Shown here one piece after another: positions 35,385 to 44,978 of a stretch of 64,000 nucleotides of DNA. The translations under genes were made by a program, and so were the position numbers. Every line of letters begins with the position of its first letter. Position 1 is the stretch's first letter. The DNA comes from Modicisalibacter sp049808615 (GTDB taxonomy: Bacteria > Pseudomonadota > Gammaproteobacteria > Pseudomonadales > Halomonadaceae): positions 41,555-105,554 of the forward strand of contig NZ_JBNCAN010000017.1 of assembly GCF_049808615.1 (NCBI RefSeq), in the 5' to 3' direction. The notes under the pieces are model-generated. The model was not told the DNA's origin, searched no databases, and saw only the letters and a program-made list of their open reading frames with translations.

Positions 35385-37451
35385 ATGGCTTTCAACACCC
35401 TGCTTGTCGAACTAGGTGTCGAAGAACTTCCTCCCGGCGCCATTGACGCCCTCTCGGATGCGTTTGCCGCAGGTATCGCCGAGGGTTTGCGTGAGGCCGG
35501 AGTCGACTTCGCCGATGTGCACGCCTATGCCACTCCCCGCCGGCTGGCGGTACAGATTCGTGAGCTTGCTGACAAGCAACCCGATAGAGAGATCGAACGC
35601 CGAGGCCCTGCCCTCAATGCGGCTTTCAAGGATGGCGAACCCACCAAGGCAGCGATTGGTTTTGCACGCTCCTGTGGTGTCGATGTCGAGCAGTTGATAC
35701 ACCTGGAAACCGACAAGGGCACCTGGCTCGGTTATCGATTCACACAGAGCGGCGAGACGATCGACGCGCTCCTGCCGGATATCATCGCCAGGGCTGTAGA
35801 CAATCTGCCAGTACCCAAATACATGCGCTGGGGTGCTTCCCGGACCGAATTCTCGCGTCCGGTGCATTGGTTGGTCGTGCTTTATGGCAGCGATGTGGTC
35901 GATGCCTGCGTGCTGAATCTCAATGCGGGCCGTGATACCCGAGGCCATCGCTTTCATGCTCCGGAACCCATTGCGCTGGCCCACGGCGAGGATTATCTGA
36001 ACGCACTGGAAGATGCCTATGTGCTTGCTGATCGGCAGCAGCGCCGTGAGCGTATTCGTCAACAGGTGCTTATCCAGGCCGAGTCCCAGAAGGCCACGGC
36101 GGTCATCGACGAGGCGTTGCTTACCGAGGTCAGCGGTCTGGTGGAATGGCCCGTAGCGCTGACCGGCGGCTTCGATGCGCGCTTCCTTGACATACCTGCC
36201 GAGTGCCTCATCTCGTCGATGAAGGCCAACCAGAAGTACTTTCATCTGCTTGATGACTCCGGCAATCTCCTGCCAGCCTTCATCACCATCGCCAATATCG
36301 ATAGCCGCGATCCTCGCCAAGTCATCGAGGGGAACGAGAAGGTCATTCGCCCACGCCTGGCAGATGCCGCCTTCTTTTATGAGGTCGATCTCAAGCGGAG
36401 CCTTGCCTCACGTCGCGAGAATCTGACGAGTGTGGTCTTCCAGCAGCAGCTCGGTACCCTCGCCGACAAGGCTAACCGCACCGACGCTCTGGCCCGCCAT
36501 ATTGCCGAACGCATCGGTGGGAATAGTGACCACGCGGGACGTGCCGCTCAGTTGGCAAAGTGTGATCTTGTCACCGAGATGGTGCTGGAATTCCCCGAGT
36601 TGCAGGGCATCATGGGCCATTATTACGCCCGCCATGATGGTGAGCCCAAGGACGTGGCCCAGGCATTGCAGGAACAGTACTTGCCGCGCTTCGCCGGTGA
36701 TCTAATCCCCCAGACATCTACGGGTCAGGCACTGGCGTTAGCGGATCGCCTGGACACCTTGGTCGGAATCTTCGGCATCGGCCAACGCCCCAGCGGTACC
36801 AAAGACCCGTTCGCACTCCGCCGTGCAGCCATCGGCGTACTCAACATCATGATCAAGGCAGAACTCGATCTTGATTTACGTGAGTTGCTTGAACAGGCGG
36901 CGGCTCAACATCCTGCATTGCCCCATTCTCAAGGCCTGGTTCCCGAGGTGCTCGACTATATGCTCGATCGCTTCCGGGCCTGGACTCAGGAAGAAGGCAT
37001 CGCTGTCGAGGTATATCTGGCCGTACGTGCTCGCCCAATCACCCGCCCCCTGGACTTTGCCCGTCGCATACGGGCTGTCCACGCCTTCAGCCAGCACGAA
37101 GAAGCCGACGCCCTGGCAGGCATCAACAAACGGGTTTCCAACATCCTGGCAAAGCGGGATTCGGAGAAATCAGCATCAGTTGACCCTGTCTTGCTGCAGG
37201 AGAACGCCGAGAAGAGCCTGCACGAGGCGTTAAAGGACAAACGCGCACAAGTGGCGCCATTGTTTGCTCAAGCTCGCTATAACGAGGCATTGGACGCTCT
37301 AGCTACCCTTCGCGATCCTGTCGACACCTTTTTCGATCAGGTCATGGTCATGGCCGACGATGAGGCGGTTCGGAGTAATCGACTAGCGCTTCTGACGGAC
37401 TTGCACAGCCTCTTTCTTGAAGTGGCGGATATTAGCGAACTGCAGCAGTAG
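35385..37451 (+). CDS. glyS: Glycine--tRNA ligase beta subunit
   Basis: GlyS provides tRNA binding and editing-type domains to glycyl-tRNA synthetase. From ATG 35385 it is 688 residues, matching the family (about 689). It starts NTLLVELGVEELPPGAIDAL, has YMRWGASRTEFSRPVHWLVVL, PAECLISSMKANQKYFHLLD (HD-like core) and the C-terminal anticodon-binding-like FFDQVMVMADDEAVRSNRLALL. A TTG two codons upstream is an alternative start. A strong terminator follows the stop by 28 bp. Confidence 0.96.
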   Translation: MAFNTLLVELGVEELPPGAIDALSDAFAAGIAEGLREAGVDFADVHAYATPRRLAVQIRELADKQPDREIERRGPALNAAFKDGEPTKAAIGFARSCGVDVEQLIHLETDKGTWLGYRFTQSGETIDALLPDIIARAVDNLPVPKYMRWGASRTEFSRPVHWLVVLYGSDVVDACVLNLNAGRDTRGHRFHAPEPIALAHGEDYLNALEDAYVLADRQQRRERIRQQVLIQAESQKATAVIDEALLTEVSGLVEWPVALTGGFDARFLDIPAECLISSMKANQKYFHLLDDSGNLLPAFITIANIDSRDPRQVIEGNEKVIRPRLADAAFFYEVDLKRSLASRRENLTSVVFQQQLGTLADKANRTDALARHIAERIGGNSDHAGRAAQLAKCDLVTEMVLEFPELQGIMGHYYARHDGEPKDVAQALQEQYLPRFAGDLIPQTSTGQALALADRLDTLVGIFGIGQRPSGTKDPFALRRAAIGVLNIMIKAELDLDLRELLEQAAAQHPALPHSQGLVPEVLDYMLDRFRAWTQEEGIAVEVYLAVRARPITRPLDFARRIRAVHAFSQHEEADALAGINKRVSNILAKRDSEKSASVDPVLLQENAEKSLHEALKDKRAQVAPLFAQARYNEALDALATLRDPVDTFFDQVMVMADDEAVRSNRLALLTDLHSLFLEVADISELQQ

Positions 37452-37478
37452 TGTCTGTTAACTCTTCTCGTATCCAGA

Positions 37479-37503
37479 GGCCGGCAAGTTGCCGGCCTTT
37501 TTT
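37479..37503 (+). terminator. Rho-independent terminator of glyQS
   Basis: GGCCGGCAA (37479-37487) pairs with TTGCCGGCC (37489-37497), then a run of Ts follows to 37503. It cleanly separates glyQS from the downstream parS sites and gmhB. Confidence 0.9.
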
Positions 37504-37510
37504 GGCTTCA

Positions 37511-37526
37511 TGTTTCACGTGAAACC
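37511..37526. promoter_or_regulatory. parS: parS site 1 (centromere-like ParB-binding site)
   Basis: TGTTTCACGTGAAACC matches the parS consensus TGTTTCACGTGAAACA at 15 of 16 positions, with an intact 14-bp palindrome. It lies between the glyS terminator and gmhB, about 7 kb from oriC. ParB would bind here for origin segregation. Confidence 0.9.
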
Positions 37527-37553
37527 ATGGAAATCAGCCCTGATTTCTCATCT

Positions 37554-37569
37554 TGTTTCACGTGAAACA
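37554..37569. promoter_or_regulatory. parS: parS site 2
   Basis: This is a perfect TGTTTCACGTGAAACA palindrome, 43 bp from site 1 and upstream of gmhB. Confidence 0.93.
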
Positions 37570-37611
37570 TCGCACTAGACTCAACCACCCATCCACATAG
37601 CGTTTCAAGCC

Positions 37612-38163
37612 ATGGCGTTGACACCACAGCAATTGATCATTCTTGACCGGGACGGGGTGATCAACGAAGACTCCGATCAGTACATCAAGTCTCTGAAGGA
37701 ATGGAAGCCCTACCCACAGGCGATTGACTCTATCGCTCGTTTGTCCAATGCGGGCTGGGCCATCGCAATCGCCACGAACCAATCAGGCATCGCCAGAGGC
37801 TATCTTACGGAAGATACCCTCGCCCAGATTCATCACGCGATGCTTGAACTGGTGCAGAGGGCGGGCGGAAATATTGCGCACATTGCCTATTGCCCACACG
37901 GACCAAACGATGCATGCGATTGCCGCAAGCCTCGAGCAGGATTGCTTAGACAGATTCGTCACGCACTCGGGCTAAAGAACCTTGATGGTGCCTGGCTGGT
38001 GGGAGACAGCATGCGCGACTTGCAAGCGGGCGCTGCCATGGGGTGCCGTCGTGTTTTGGTGCGGACGGGCAAGGGAGCAAACACAGAGTTGAATGAGCGA
38101 CTCAATAATATCTTGGTATTTAATGACCTATCTGAATTCACTGAATACCTGCTACAGCACTGA
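37612..38163 (+). CDS. gmhB: D-glycero-beta-D-manno-heptose-1,7-bisphosphate 7-phosphatase
   Basis: GmhB removes the C7 phosphate of heptose bisphosphate, between the two HldE reactions. The 183-residue HAD-family protein shows LIILDRDGVINEDSDQYI with the DxD nucleophile pair near residues 11-13, and TNQSGIARGY as motif II. It also shows CPHGPNDACDCRKP, the Cys/His zinc-binding loop typical of GmhB, and LVGDSMRDLQAGAAMGCRRVLV as motif IV. It completes the heptose pathway with hldE and hldD. It lies next to glyS, as in Pseudomonas. Confidence 0.95.
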   Translation: MALTPQQLIILDRDGVINEDSDQYIKSLKEWKPYPQAIDSIARLSNAGWAIAIATNQSGIARGYLTEDTLAQIHHAMLELVQRAGGNIAHIAYCPHGPNDACDCRKPRAGLLRQIRHALGLKNLDGAWLVGDSMRDLQAGAAMGCRRVLVRTGKGANTELNERLNNILVFNDLSEFTEYLLQH

Positions 38164-38200
38164 GGCGCGTGAATCACGGGCTCCCATTTCAACTTAGTAA

Positions 38201-38232
38201 TAAATAACCCGGCATAAGAGCCGGGTTATTTA
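38201..38232. terminator. Bidirectional terminator between gmhB and gyrB
   Basis: TAAATAACCCGGC (38201-38213) pairs perfectly with GCCGGGTTATTTA (38220-38232), 13 bp around a 6-nt loop, with A/T-rich flanks on both sides. It lies between convergent gmhB and gyrB. Confidence 0.9.
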
Positions 38233-38280
38233 TTCAGAAGCACCTAATAGATACTAGGCAATATTTTTAGCCAGAATAGA

Positions 38281-38296
38281 TGTTTCACGTGAAACA
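38281..38296. promoter_or_regulatory. parS: parS site 3
   Basis: This is a perfect TGTTTCACGTGAAACA palindrome ending one base before the gyrB stop codon region, between the bidirectional terminator and gyrB. Confidence 0.93.
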
Positions 38297-40717
38297 TCAC
38301 ACATCCAGATTGGCTACTAGTGCGTTTTGCTCAATGAAGAAACGCCGAGGCTCGACCTCGTCACCCATCAGCGTATTAAACATCATGTCTGCTGCAACCG
38401 CATCTTCGATAGTGACCCGTAGCATGCGGCGCGTTTCCGGATCCATGGTAGTTTCCCAAAGCTGATCCGGATTCATTTCCCCTAGGCCTTTATAGCGCTG
38501 AATCGATAGTCCACGCTGTGCCTCCAACATCAGCCATTCCAGTGCCTCGTAGAAGGTCTTGACAGGCTTGCTACGCTCACCTCGTGCCACATAAGCACCC
38601 TCCTCAAGCAAATCATTCAACGCCTCACCAAGAGCGGCCATGGCTCGATAATCGACACTTTGGAAGAAATCCAGTCCCCAGACGTAATCCGTCGTAACAC
38701 CATGAGCCGTGAGTGCAACACCCGGTAGATAGATGCCCCGCTCAGAGTCTTCATGCAACTGGAAGATATGCCGTGGCCCTCCCTCGTGGGCGATCAACGA
38801 ATCCATTTCTCCTTGCAGAAGCTCGATCCAATTCTGCATGGTTACACGATCCTGCAGACTAGTTTCTCCATCGAGAGTAGCAGCATGCACGATTTTGCGT
38901 AACACCTCGCGCGGGTATACACGTGACAAGCGGTCAATTCGCTTCATCACATCGCGATATTGATCGACCAATGATTCCAGCTGGCTTCCGGCGATGCCTG
39001 GGGCATCCGCATTCACATACAGCTTGGCTCCATCCAAGGCTGTGTTCGTCAAATAATCGATCATTGCCTGCTCATCCTTGAGATACATTTCCTGCTTACC
39101 GCGCTTGATTTTGTACAAGGGAGGCTGGGCGATGAACACGTGTCCTCTTTCGATCAGCTCAGGCATCTGGCGGAAAAAGAAGGTCAGCAGCAGAGTGCGA
39201 ATGTGCGAACCGTCTACGTCCGCGTCGGTCATAATGATGATCGAATGGTAGCGTAGCTTGTCGGGATTGAATTCCTCACGCCCTATCCCGCAACCCAACG
39301 CGGTAATCAGAGTCCCCACTTCCGCGGAAGAGAGCATCTTATCGAAGCGTGCCTTCTCGACATTGAGGATTTTACCCTTGAGCGGCAAGATCGCCTGGGT
39401 GCGACGATCGCGTCCTTGCTTGGCACTGCCGCCGGCGGAATCGCCCTCTACAAGATAGAGTTCAGAGAGGCTAGGGTCCTTCTCCTGACAGTCGGCGAGC
39501 TTTCCGGGCAGCCCCGCGATATCCAGCGCGCCCTTACGCCTTGTCATGTCTCGTGCCTTACGTGCTGCTTCACGAGCGCGCGCCGCATCGATCATCTTGT
39601 TGACGATAGATTTGGCTTCATTGGGACGTTCGATCAAATAATCCGAGAAGTTTCGCCCTAATTCCTGTTCGACGGCGGTCTTGACCTCCGAGGAAACAAG
39701 CTTTTCCTTAGTCTGCGAAGAAAATTTCGGGTCCGGCGCCTTTACCGAAATAATAGCCGTTAATCCTTCCCGGGCATCATCGCCAGAGGTATTGACCTTG
39801 GCCTTCTTGAGCAGCCCTTCCGCTTCAATGTAATGGTTTAGCGAGCGTGTCAATGCGGCACGGAAGCCTGCGAGATGCGTACCACCATCACGCTGCGGTA
39901 TGTTGTTGGTATAACAGAAAATATTTTCGGAAAAGGTGTCATTCCACTGCATCGCCACTTCCACGCCAATACCATCTTCTCGCTGTGTATCGAAATGGAA
40001 AACGGGATTCAGCGTTGTCTTGTTGGTGTTGAGATGATCGACAAAAGCCTTCAACCCCCCTTCGTAATGAAACAGTTCCTCTCGTCCGCTGCGCTCATCG
40101 ATTAGGCGTATCGCAACTCCGGAATTCAGAAAAGAGAGCTCACGCAGCCGTTTGGCCAAGATATCGTAATGAAACTCGATATTGGCGAACGTTCGTGTGG
40201 AAGGGCGGAAGTGTACTCGAGTTCCACTCTTTTCAGTTTTTCCAACAACAGCGAGTGGGGCTTCCGGCACCCCATATCGATAGATCTGTTCGTACACGTC
40301 ACCCGCGCGCCAAATGGTTAGCTTCAATTCTTCCGAGAGGGCGTTAACCACCGAAACACCCACCCCATGGAGCCCACCGGACACCTTATAGGAATTATCA
40401 TCGAACTTTCCTCCGGCATGCAAAACCGTCATGATCACTTCTGCCGCCGAAACACCTTCGCCCGAGTGAATGTCGGTCGGAATGCCCCGGCCATTATCGC
40501 TAACAGTAATGGATTCATCCGGGTGTATGACCACTCTTATTTCGCTACAGTGTCCTGCTAGCGCTTCGTCGATGGAGTTGTCCACGAGCTCGAACACCAT
40601 ATGATGCAGTCCGGTACCATCGTCGGTATCGCCGATATACATCCCAGGACGTTTACGTACCGCGTCCAGACCCTTGAGAACTTTGATACTCGATGAATCG
40701 TAAGCCTGTTCGCTCAT
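38297..40717 (-). CDS. gyrB: DNA gyrase subunit B
   Basis: GyrB is the ATPase subunit of DNA gyrase. The 806-residue protein has the GHKL ATPase domain (LVDNSIDEALAGHC, GRGIPTDIH, GGLHGVGVSVVNALS), the transducer domain, and the TOPRIM domain (LVEGDSAGGSAKQGRDRR, PLKGKILNVEKA, MTDADVDGSHIRTL). The C-terminal tail has QRYKGLGEMNPDQLWETTMDP. Its length is that of E. coli GyrB (804). It is the last gene of dnaA-dnaN-recF-gyrB, the standard origin operon. Confidence 0.98.
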   Translation of the reverse strand: MSEQAYDSSSIKVLKGLDAVRKRPGMYIGDTDDGTGLHHMVFELVDNSIDEALAGHCSEIRVVIHPDESITVSDNGRGIPTDIHSGEGVSAAEVIMTVLHAGGKFDDNSYKVSGGLHGVGVSVVNALSEELKLTIWRAGDVYEQIYRYGVPEAPLAVVGKTEKSGTRVHFRPSTRTFANIEFHYDILAKRLRELSFLNSGVAIRLIDERSGREELFHYEGGLKAFVDHLNTNKTTLNPVFHFDTQREDGIGVEVAMQWNDTFSENIFCYTNNIPQRDGGTHLAGFRAALTRSLNHYIEAEGLLKKAKVNTSGDDAREGLTAIISVKAPDPKFSSQTKEKLVSSEVKTAVEQELGRNFSDYLIERPNEAKSIVNKMIDAARAREAARKARDMTRRKGALDIAGLPGKLADCQEKDPSLSELYLVEGDSAGGSAKQGRDRRTQAILPLKGKILNVEKARFDKMLSSAEVGTLITALGCGIGREEFNPDKLRYHSIIIMTDADVDGSHIRTLLLTFFFRQMPELIERGHVFIAQPPLYKIKRGKQEMYLKDEQAMIDYLTNTALDGAKLYVNADAPGIAGSQLESLVDQYRDVMKRIDRLSRVYPREVLRKIVHAATLDGETSLQDRVTMQNWIELLQGEMDSLIAHEGGPRHIFQLHEDSERGIYLPGVALTAHGVTTDYVWGLDFFQSVDYRAMAALGEALNDLLEEGAYVARGERSKPVKTFYEALEWLMLEAQRGLSIQRYKGLGEMNPDQLWETTMDPETRRMLRVTIEDAVAADMMFNTLMGDEVEPRRFFIEQNALVANLDV

Positions 40718-40740
40718 TGGCTACTCCACTTGGATACAGT

Positions 40741-41835
40741 CTATTCCTGATCTATCAAACAGCCATGTTTCACGTGAAACATGGTCCTGGGCGTCGACGA
40801 CTGCCACAACTTCTGCAGCGACTCACGCTCGACACTTGTAATAAATACTTGACAGCGCATTCTCTCGAGCCAGTGGCAAAACACCTGTCGATGTCCTGCA
40901 TCGAGCTCCGCTGGCAGGTCGTCTATCAAATAGATACATCGTCGCCCGGTAAGCGTTTCGAGCAGACGCCCCTGGGCCAGCTTTAGCGCGCTAACTACCA
41001 GCTTTTGTTGTCCGCGAGATAGCACTTCCTTGGCTGGACGGCGATCAATGCGTATACGCAGATCGGCTCGTTGTGGCCCTTGTTGGGTAAACCCCATTTG
41101 CAGGTCACTATCCTGGGCATCGCGCAATACTTCTAGATAAGAACGTTTATGGTCCCACCCTCTAAAATAACGCAATGAAATATCCGCTCCCGACAGGGGC
41201 AACAACTCATTCAGAGTTTCTTCAAACACAGGCAAGAAGCTCTTCATGTAGTCAGTACGAAGCTCGTCTAACTGGACACCATAGCGCGCAAGCTCGCGAT
41301 CCCAGAAAGCTATCGTTTGGCGGTCCATTTTAGCATGTCTTAGCAACGCATTCCGATGTTTCAAGGCTCGACGGACATGCCGCCAAATATCGAAAAACTC
41401 ATGTTTCACGTGAAACGCTCCCCAATCGAGAAACTCTCTACGGGAAGCGGGAGAACCTTCAAGCAATCGGAAAGCATCCGGATTGATCAACTGCAAGGGT
41501 AGGGCTTCGGCGAGCTGAGCAACCCGTGTGACAGCTTCGCCCGCCATACGTATCGTCGATTCAGGGGCTGATCGCTCACGACGTACACCAATAGGAAAAG
41601 GCGGGTCACCCGAGAGACGCCCGTGCAGGGTCAACGCAGTGGAGTCGTGGTGAATAGCATGCTTGAGATGCTGGGTGCGAAAAGATCGCCCCAGACCTAA
41701 GATATGTATCCCTTCCAACAGACTGGTCTTGCCGCTACCGTTATCGCCAATGACAAGATTGACGCCCGCAGAAGGGCGCATATCCATGTTCTGCAGGTTG
41801 CGTAAGCCTAAGAAGGTTAATCGGTCGAGAGGCAT
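40741..41835 (-). CDS. recF: DNA replication and repair protein RecF
   Basis: RecF helps load RecA at single-strand gaps. The 364-residue ABC-type ATPase has Walker A GDNGSGKTSLLEG (about 30-42), the signature LSRGQQKLVVSALKLAQG and Walker B IYLIDDLPAELD. Two parS palindromes lie inside the gene and are translated: site 5 gives AFHVKH after LDWG, and site 4 gives MFHVKH in the short C-terminal tail before the stop. The gene lies between dnaN and gyrB. Confidence 0.97.
   Translation of the reverse strand: MPLDRLTFLGLRNLQNMDMRPSAGVNLVIGDNGSGKTSLLEGIHILGLGRSFRTQHLKHAIHHDSTALTLHGRLSGDPPFPIGVRRERSAPESTIRMAGEAVTRVAQLAEALPLQLINPDAFRLLEGSPASRREFLDWGAFHVKHEFFDIWRHVRRALKHRNALLRHAKMDRQTIAFWDRELARYGVQLDELRTDYMKSFLPVFEETLNELLPLSGADISLRYFRGWDHKRSYLEVLRDAQDSDLQMGFTQQGPQRADLRIRIDRRPAKEVLSRGQQKLVVSALKLAQGRLLETLTGRRCIYLIDDLPAELDAGHRQVFCHWLERMRCQVFITSVERESLQKLWQSSTPRTMFHVKHGCLIDQE
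40766..40781. promoter_or_regulatory. parS: parS site 4, inside the recF 3' end
   Basis: This is a perfect TGTTTCACGTGAAACA palindrome overlapping the last codons of recF, where it encodes FHVKH in the RecF tail. Confidence 0.93.
41402..41417. promoter_or_regulatory. parS: parS site 5, inside recF
   Basis: TGTTTCACGTGAAACG matches the parS consensus at 15 of 16 positions with the core palindrome intact. It is within recF coding sequence, encoding FHVKH after DWGA, a place where other RecF proteins also have FH. Confidence 0.88.
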
Positions 41836-41892
41836 CGATAGAGATCCAACGGTAGCATATCGCTATGCTACCGCGGTTTTGCGTACGAGGGG

Positions 41893-42996
41893 CTAAAGGC
41901 GCATCGGCATAACAACGTAAAGCGCGTCACCACCCCCTGGCTCTTCCAGGATAGCGCTGCTGTTCGGATCAGAAAGCGTTATTTGTACACGGTCCTCATC
42001 GAGAACGTTAAGCACGTCGATCAGATAGCCAACGTTGAACCCAATCTCCAAGGCATTACCGTCATACTCGATGGCAATGTTTTCTTCGGCCTCTTCCTGC
42101 TCGGGGTTGTTGGCCATCACACGCAGGTTACCGCTCTCCAGATGAAGACGCACGCCTCGGTACTTCTCATTGGAAAGAATCGAGGTGCGCGATAATACCT
42201 GACGAAGCTCGGTACGCTCGGCGATGACTGCCTTGTCGCCCCCTTTGGGTATCACTCGATCATAATCGGGGAATTTACCGTCCACCAACTTAGAGGTGAA
42301 CGTGTAGTCTCCGGTATGTGCACGCAGATGATTGGTGCCCAAGGTCAGCTCTACCGGTTCATCACTACCATCGAGCAATCGAGCTAGTTCGAGAATGCCT
42401 TTGCGTGGAACGATCAGCTTTTGCAAAGGCTCAACGCTGACCTCCATGGAACGTGCGCAAACCGCCAATCGATGCCCATCCGTTGCCACAGTCCGGACGA
42501 TATTATGTCCCAACTCCAACAGCATGCCATTGAGATAATAGCGAACATCCTGCTGGGCCATGGCAAATGCGGTGGCATCGATCAGATACTTGAGCGTACC
42601 TCGGGGTAGGCTAAGCTCCTGGTTGCTCTGCTCACCCTCGATACTTGGAAACTCGGCTACGGGCAAGGTCGAGAGTGTGAAGCGTGAACGGCCACATCGT
42701 AGTACGGCACGACCATCTTCAACGGTAAAGGTGATGTCCGCTTGCTCAGGAAGGGATTTGCAGATGTCCATCAACTTGCGTGCCGGCACAGTGATCGAGC
42801 CAGGCTCGTCAACGCTCAGGGGCTCGGCGCGACCAATCAACTCGACCTCGAGGTCGGTACCCGTCAGGGCGACTTGCGTATCCTGAACTTGTATGAGCAC
42901 ATTTGATAATACAGGAAGCGTTTGACGCCGCTCGACAACACCTGCAACCAATGTCAAAGGCCGCAAGAAGGCCTCACGGGAGATCGAAAATTTCAT
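41893..42996 (-). CDS. dnaN: DNA polymerase III beta sliding clamp
   Basis: DnaN forms the ring-shaped processivity clamp. The 367-residue protein (E. coli 366) starts MKFSISREAFLRPLTLVAGVVERR, has three repeated clamp domains, and ends in the conserved YVVMPMRL hydrophobic-cleft tail. It is downstream of dnaA by 67 bp and upstream of recF by 57 bp on the same strand. Confidence 0.98.
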   Translation of the reverse strand: MKFSISREAFLRPLTLVAGVVERRQTLPVLSNVLIQVQDTQVALTGTDLEVELIGRAEPLSVDEPGSITVPARKLMDICKSLPEQADITFTVEDGRAVLRCGRSRFTLSTLPVAEFPSIEGEQSNQELSLPRGTLKYLIDATAFAMAQQDVRYYLNGMLLELGHNIVRTVATDGHRLAVCARSMEVSVEPLQKLIVPRKGILELARLLDGSDEPVELTLGTNHLRAHTGDYTFTSKLVDGKFPDYDRVIPKGGDKAVIAERTELRQVLSRTSILSNEKYRGVRLHLESGNLRVMANNPEQEEAEENIAIEYDGNALEIGFNVGYLIDVLNVLDEDRVQITLSDPNSSAILEEPGGGDALYVVMPMRL

Positions 42997-43063
42997 GATA
43001 GCTCTACTCTTCTCCTGATTGTTTCGTGGCGATAGCGGCAGTGTCTGATTCCGGTTCGCATCA

Positions 43064-44533
43064 TTAACTGGTCAGCGACCGTAATAGATTCTTGTAGTCT
43101 TCGCGAATGTCCGCACTCTCTTCTTGTAGCGCCTTGACCTTGCGACAAGCGTGCAACACTGTCGTATGGTCTCGCCCGCCGAAAGCATCACCAATCTCCG
43201 GTAGACTATGGTTAGTCAACTCCTTGGCCAACGCCATGGCGACTTGTCGTGGCCGTGCTACCGAACGAGAACGCCGTTTGGAAAGCAGATCGGCGACCTT
43301 GATCTTGTAATATTCGGCCACGGTGCGTTGAATATTATCGACACCCACCTGCTTGTCTTGAAGCGCCAATAAGTCTTTGAGCGATTCTCGAATGAAATCC
43401 TGAGTAATCGGTTTACCCATGAAATGGGAATCGGCAATGACTTTCTTCAACGCCCCTTCCAACTCACGGACGTTGGAGCGAATTTTCTGAGCAATGAAGA
43501 AAGCAGCATCATGGGGCAATTCAACCTTCGCTTGATCGGCCTTCTTCATTAGGATGGCTACCCGCGTCTCGAGCTCAGGAGGCTCTATGGCGACGGTCAG
43601 CCCCCATCCGAACCGCGATTTGAGCCGCTCTTCCACACCGCTGATTTCCTTAGGATAGCGATCAGAGGTCAAGATCATCTGTTGACCCCCTTCCAACAAA
43701 GCATTGAAGGTATGAAAAAACTCCTCCTGAGAGCGCTCCTTGCCAGCAAAGAACTGGATGTCATCGATAAGCAAGGCATCAACACTTCGATAAAAGCGTT
43801 TGAAGTCATTGATAGCGTTGAGCTGCAGCGCCTTTACCATGTCCGCCACAAAACGCTCTGAATGAAGATAGATCACTGTGGCATTGTCTCGCTTGGAGGC
43901 GAGCTGATTGCCTACTGCATGCATCAAGTGGGTTTTACCCAGCCCAACTCCACCATACAAGAACAGCGGGTTGTAGGCTCCGCCAGGATTTTCGGATACC
44001 TGCCGCGAAGCTGCGCGGGCCAACTGGTTTGATTTACCCTCAACAAACGTATCGAAGGTAAAATTGGGATTGAGACCGCTCTGATGCTTGAGACTACCTT
44101 CAACTTGAACTTGCCGAGCGCCTGCCCCATCACGGGGCACGGGTTCACTTTTAGACTGCTCAAGCTCCTGTTCATCGGCATAATCGCTCCTTGACGGCGT
44201 ATGCACTGCCGGAGCCGATGCCTTGGAAAGACGACCAGCAGAGACAGGATTACCCAATTCACGCGTCTGGGGCCTGGGCGCCGCACGTCGGCTCCCGACC
44301 GAAAGAGACACCTTGGGCGGCTTGGATGGCGACAATTCACGCAGCAATTCATTGATACGTTTCAAATATTTGTCGCTCACCCAATCGCGTACGAATCGAT
44401 TGGGTGCCAGCAAACTCAATTCATTAGCCTCTCCATCCTCTGCCTGGAGAGGCCGGATCCAGGTATTGAATTGCTGAGAATTCAATTCGTCCTGCAAGTA
44501 ATTCAGACACTGCTGCCAAAGTGCGAGTGACAC
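43064..44533 (-). CDS. dnaA: Chromosomal replication initiator protein DnaA
   Basis: DnaA binds oriC boxes and unwinds the origin. The 489-residue protein has domain I (LWQQCLNYLQDELNSQQFNTW), a variable linker (about 85-155), AAA+ domain III (GGVGLGKTHLMHAVG and LLIDDIQFFAGK), and domain IV with the signature GGRDHTTVLHACRKV. It faces away from oriC as the first gene of the leftward dnaA-dnaN-recF-gyrB set. DnaA boxes upstream suggest autoregulation. Confidence 0.98.
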   Translation of the reverse strand: MSLALWQQCLNYLQDELNSQQFNTWIRPLQAEDGEANELSLLAPNRFVRDWVSDKYLKRINELLRELSPSKPPKVSLSVGSRRAAPRPQTRELGNPVSAGRLSKASAPAVHTPSRSDYADEQELEQSKSEPVPRDGAGARQVQVEGSLKHQSGLNPNFTFDTFVEGKSNQLARAASRQVSENPGGAYNPLFLYGGVGLGKTHLMHAVGNQLASKRDNATVIYLHSERFVADMVKALQLNAINDFKRFYRSVDALLIDDIQFFAGKERSQEEFFHTFNALLEGGQQMILTSDRYPKEISGVEERLKSRFGWGLTVAIEPPELETRVAILMKKADQAKVELPHDAAFFIAQKIRSNVRELEGALKKVIADSHFMGKPITQDFIRESLKDLLALQDKQVGVDNIQRTVAEYYKIKVADLLSKRRSRSVARPRQVAMALAKELTNHSLPEIGDAFGGRDHTTVLHACRKVKALQEESADIREDYKNLLRSLTS

Positions 44534-44870
44534 ACGACCTCACTGTCCAGGTTGCGAATGGCTCGATATTGTAGCGCTCAGCAGCCTAGTTATCCACACG
44601 CCTAGCGCTGATCGATCCTGTGGATAACAAGAGAGTAACAATGTCGATATCCATTGCTTGAAGATGTGCACAAACCTTGGCTGTGGATAATCCCAGCTAT
44701 ATACACAGGCTTATCTCCATATTGCACAAAGGTTCATCCCATTAATTCCACAGAACTAATATCTTATTAAATAATTGATTATCATATAAAAAAACTATTT
44801 ATCCACAATTATTACCCACAGTATTAATAACAGCATCAGTAAAGAAGTTCATATCTTGTAATTATTGATT
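44534..44870. other. oriC: Chromosomal replication origin (oriC) with DnaA boxes
   Basis: This intergenic region between dnaA and rpmH holds four perfect DnaA boxes: TTATCCACA at 44590-44598 and 44799-44807, and its complement TGTGGATAA at 44619-44627 and 44682-44690. One-mismatch boxes are at 44699-44707 and 44812-44820. Between the boxes, about 44735-44800 is very AT-rich and could be the unwinding element. Replication would proceed both ways, matching the divergent gene orientation on each side. Confidence 0.93.
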
Positions 44871-44978
44871 CCGAGGCACCGATTCCAACTATCGGAGCCA
44901 GGATTGATTGATGAGCAATCTGGAATGCCGTTACCGACCACAGACCCTGTGTTGGGGTGTGGACAAGCAACGGAAAAA

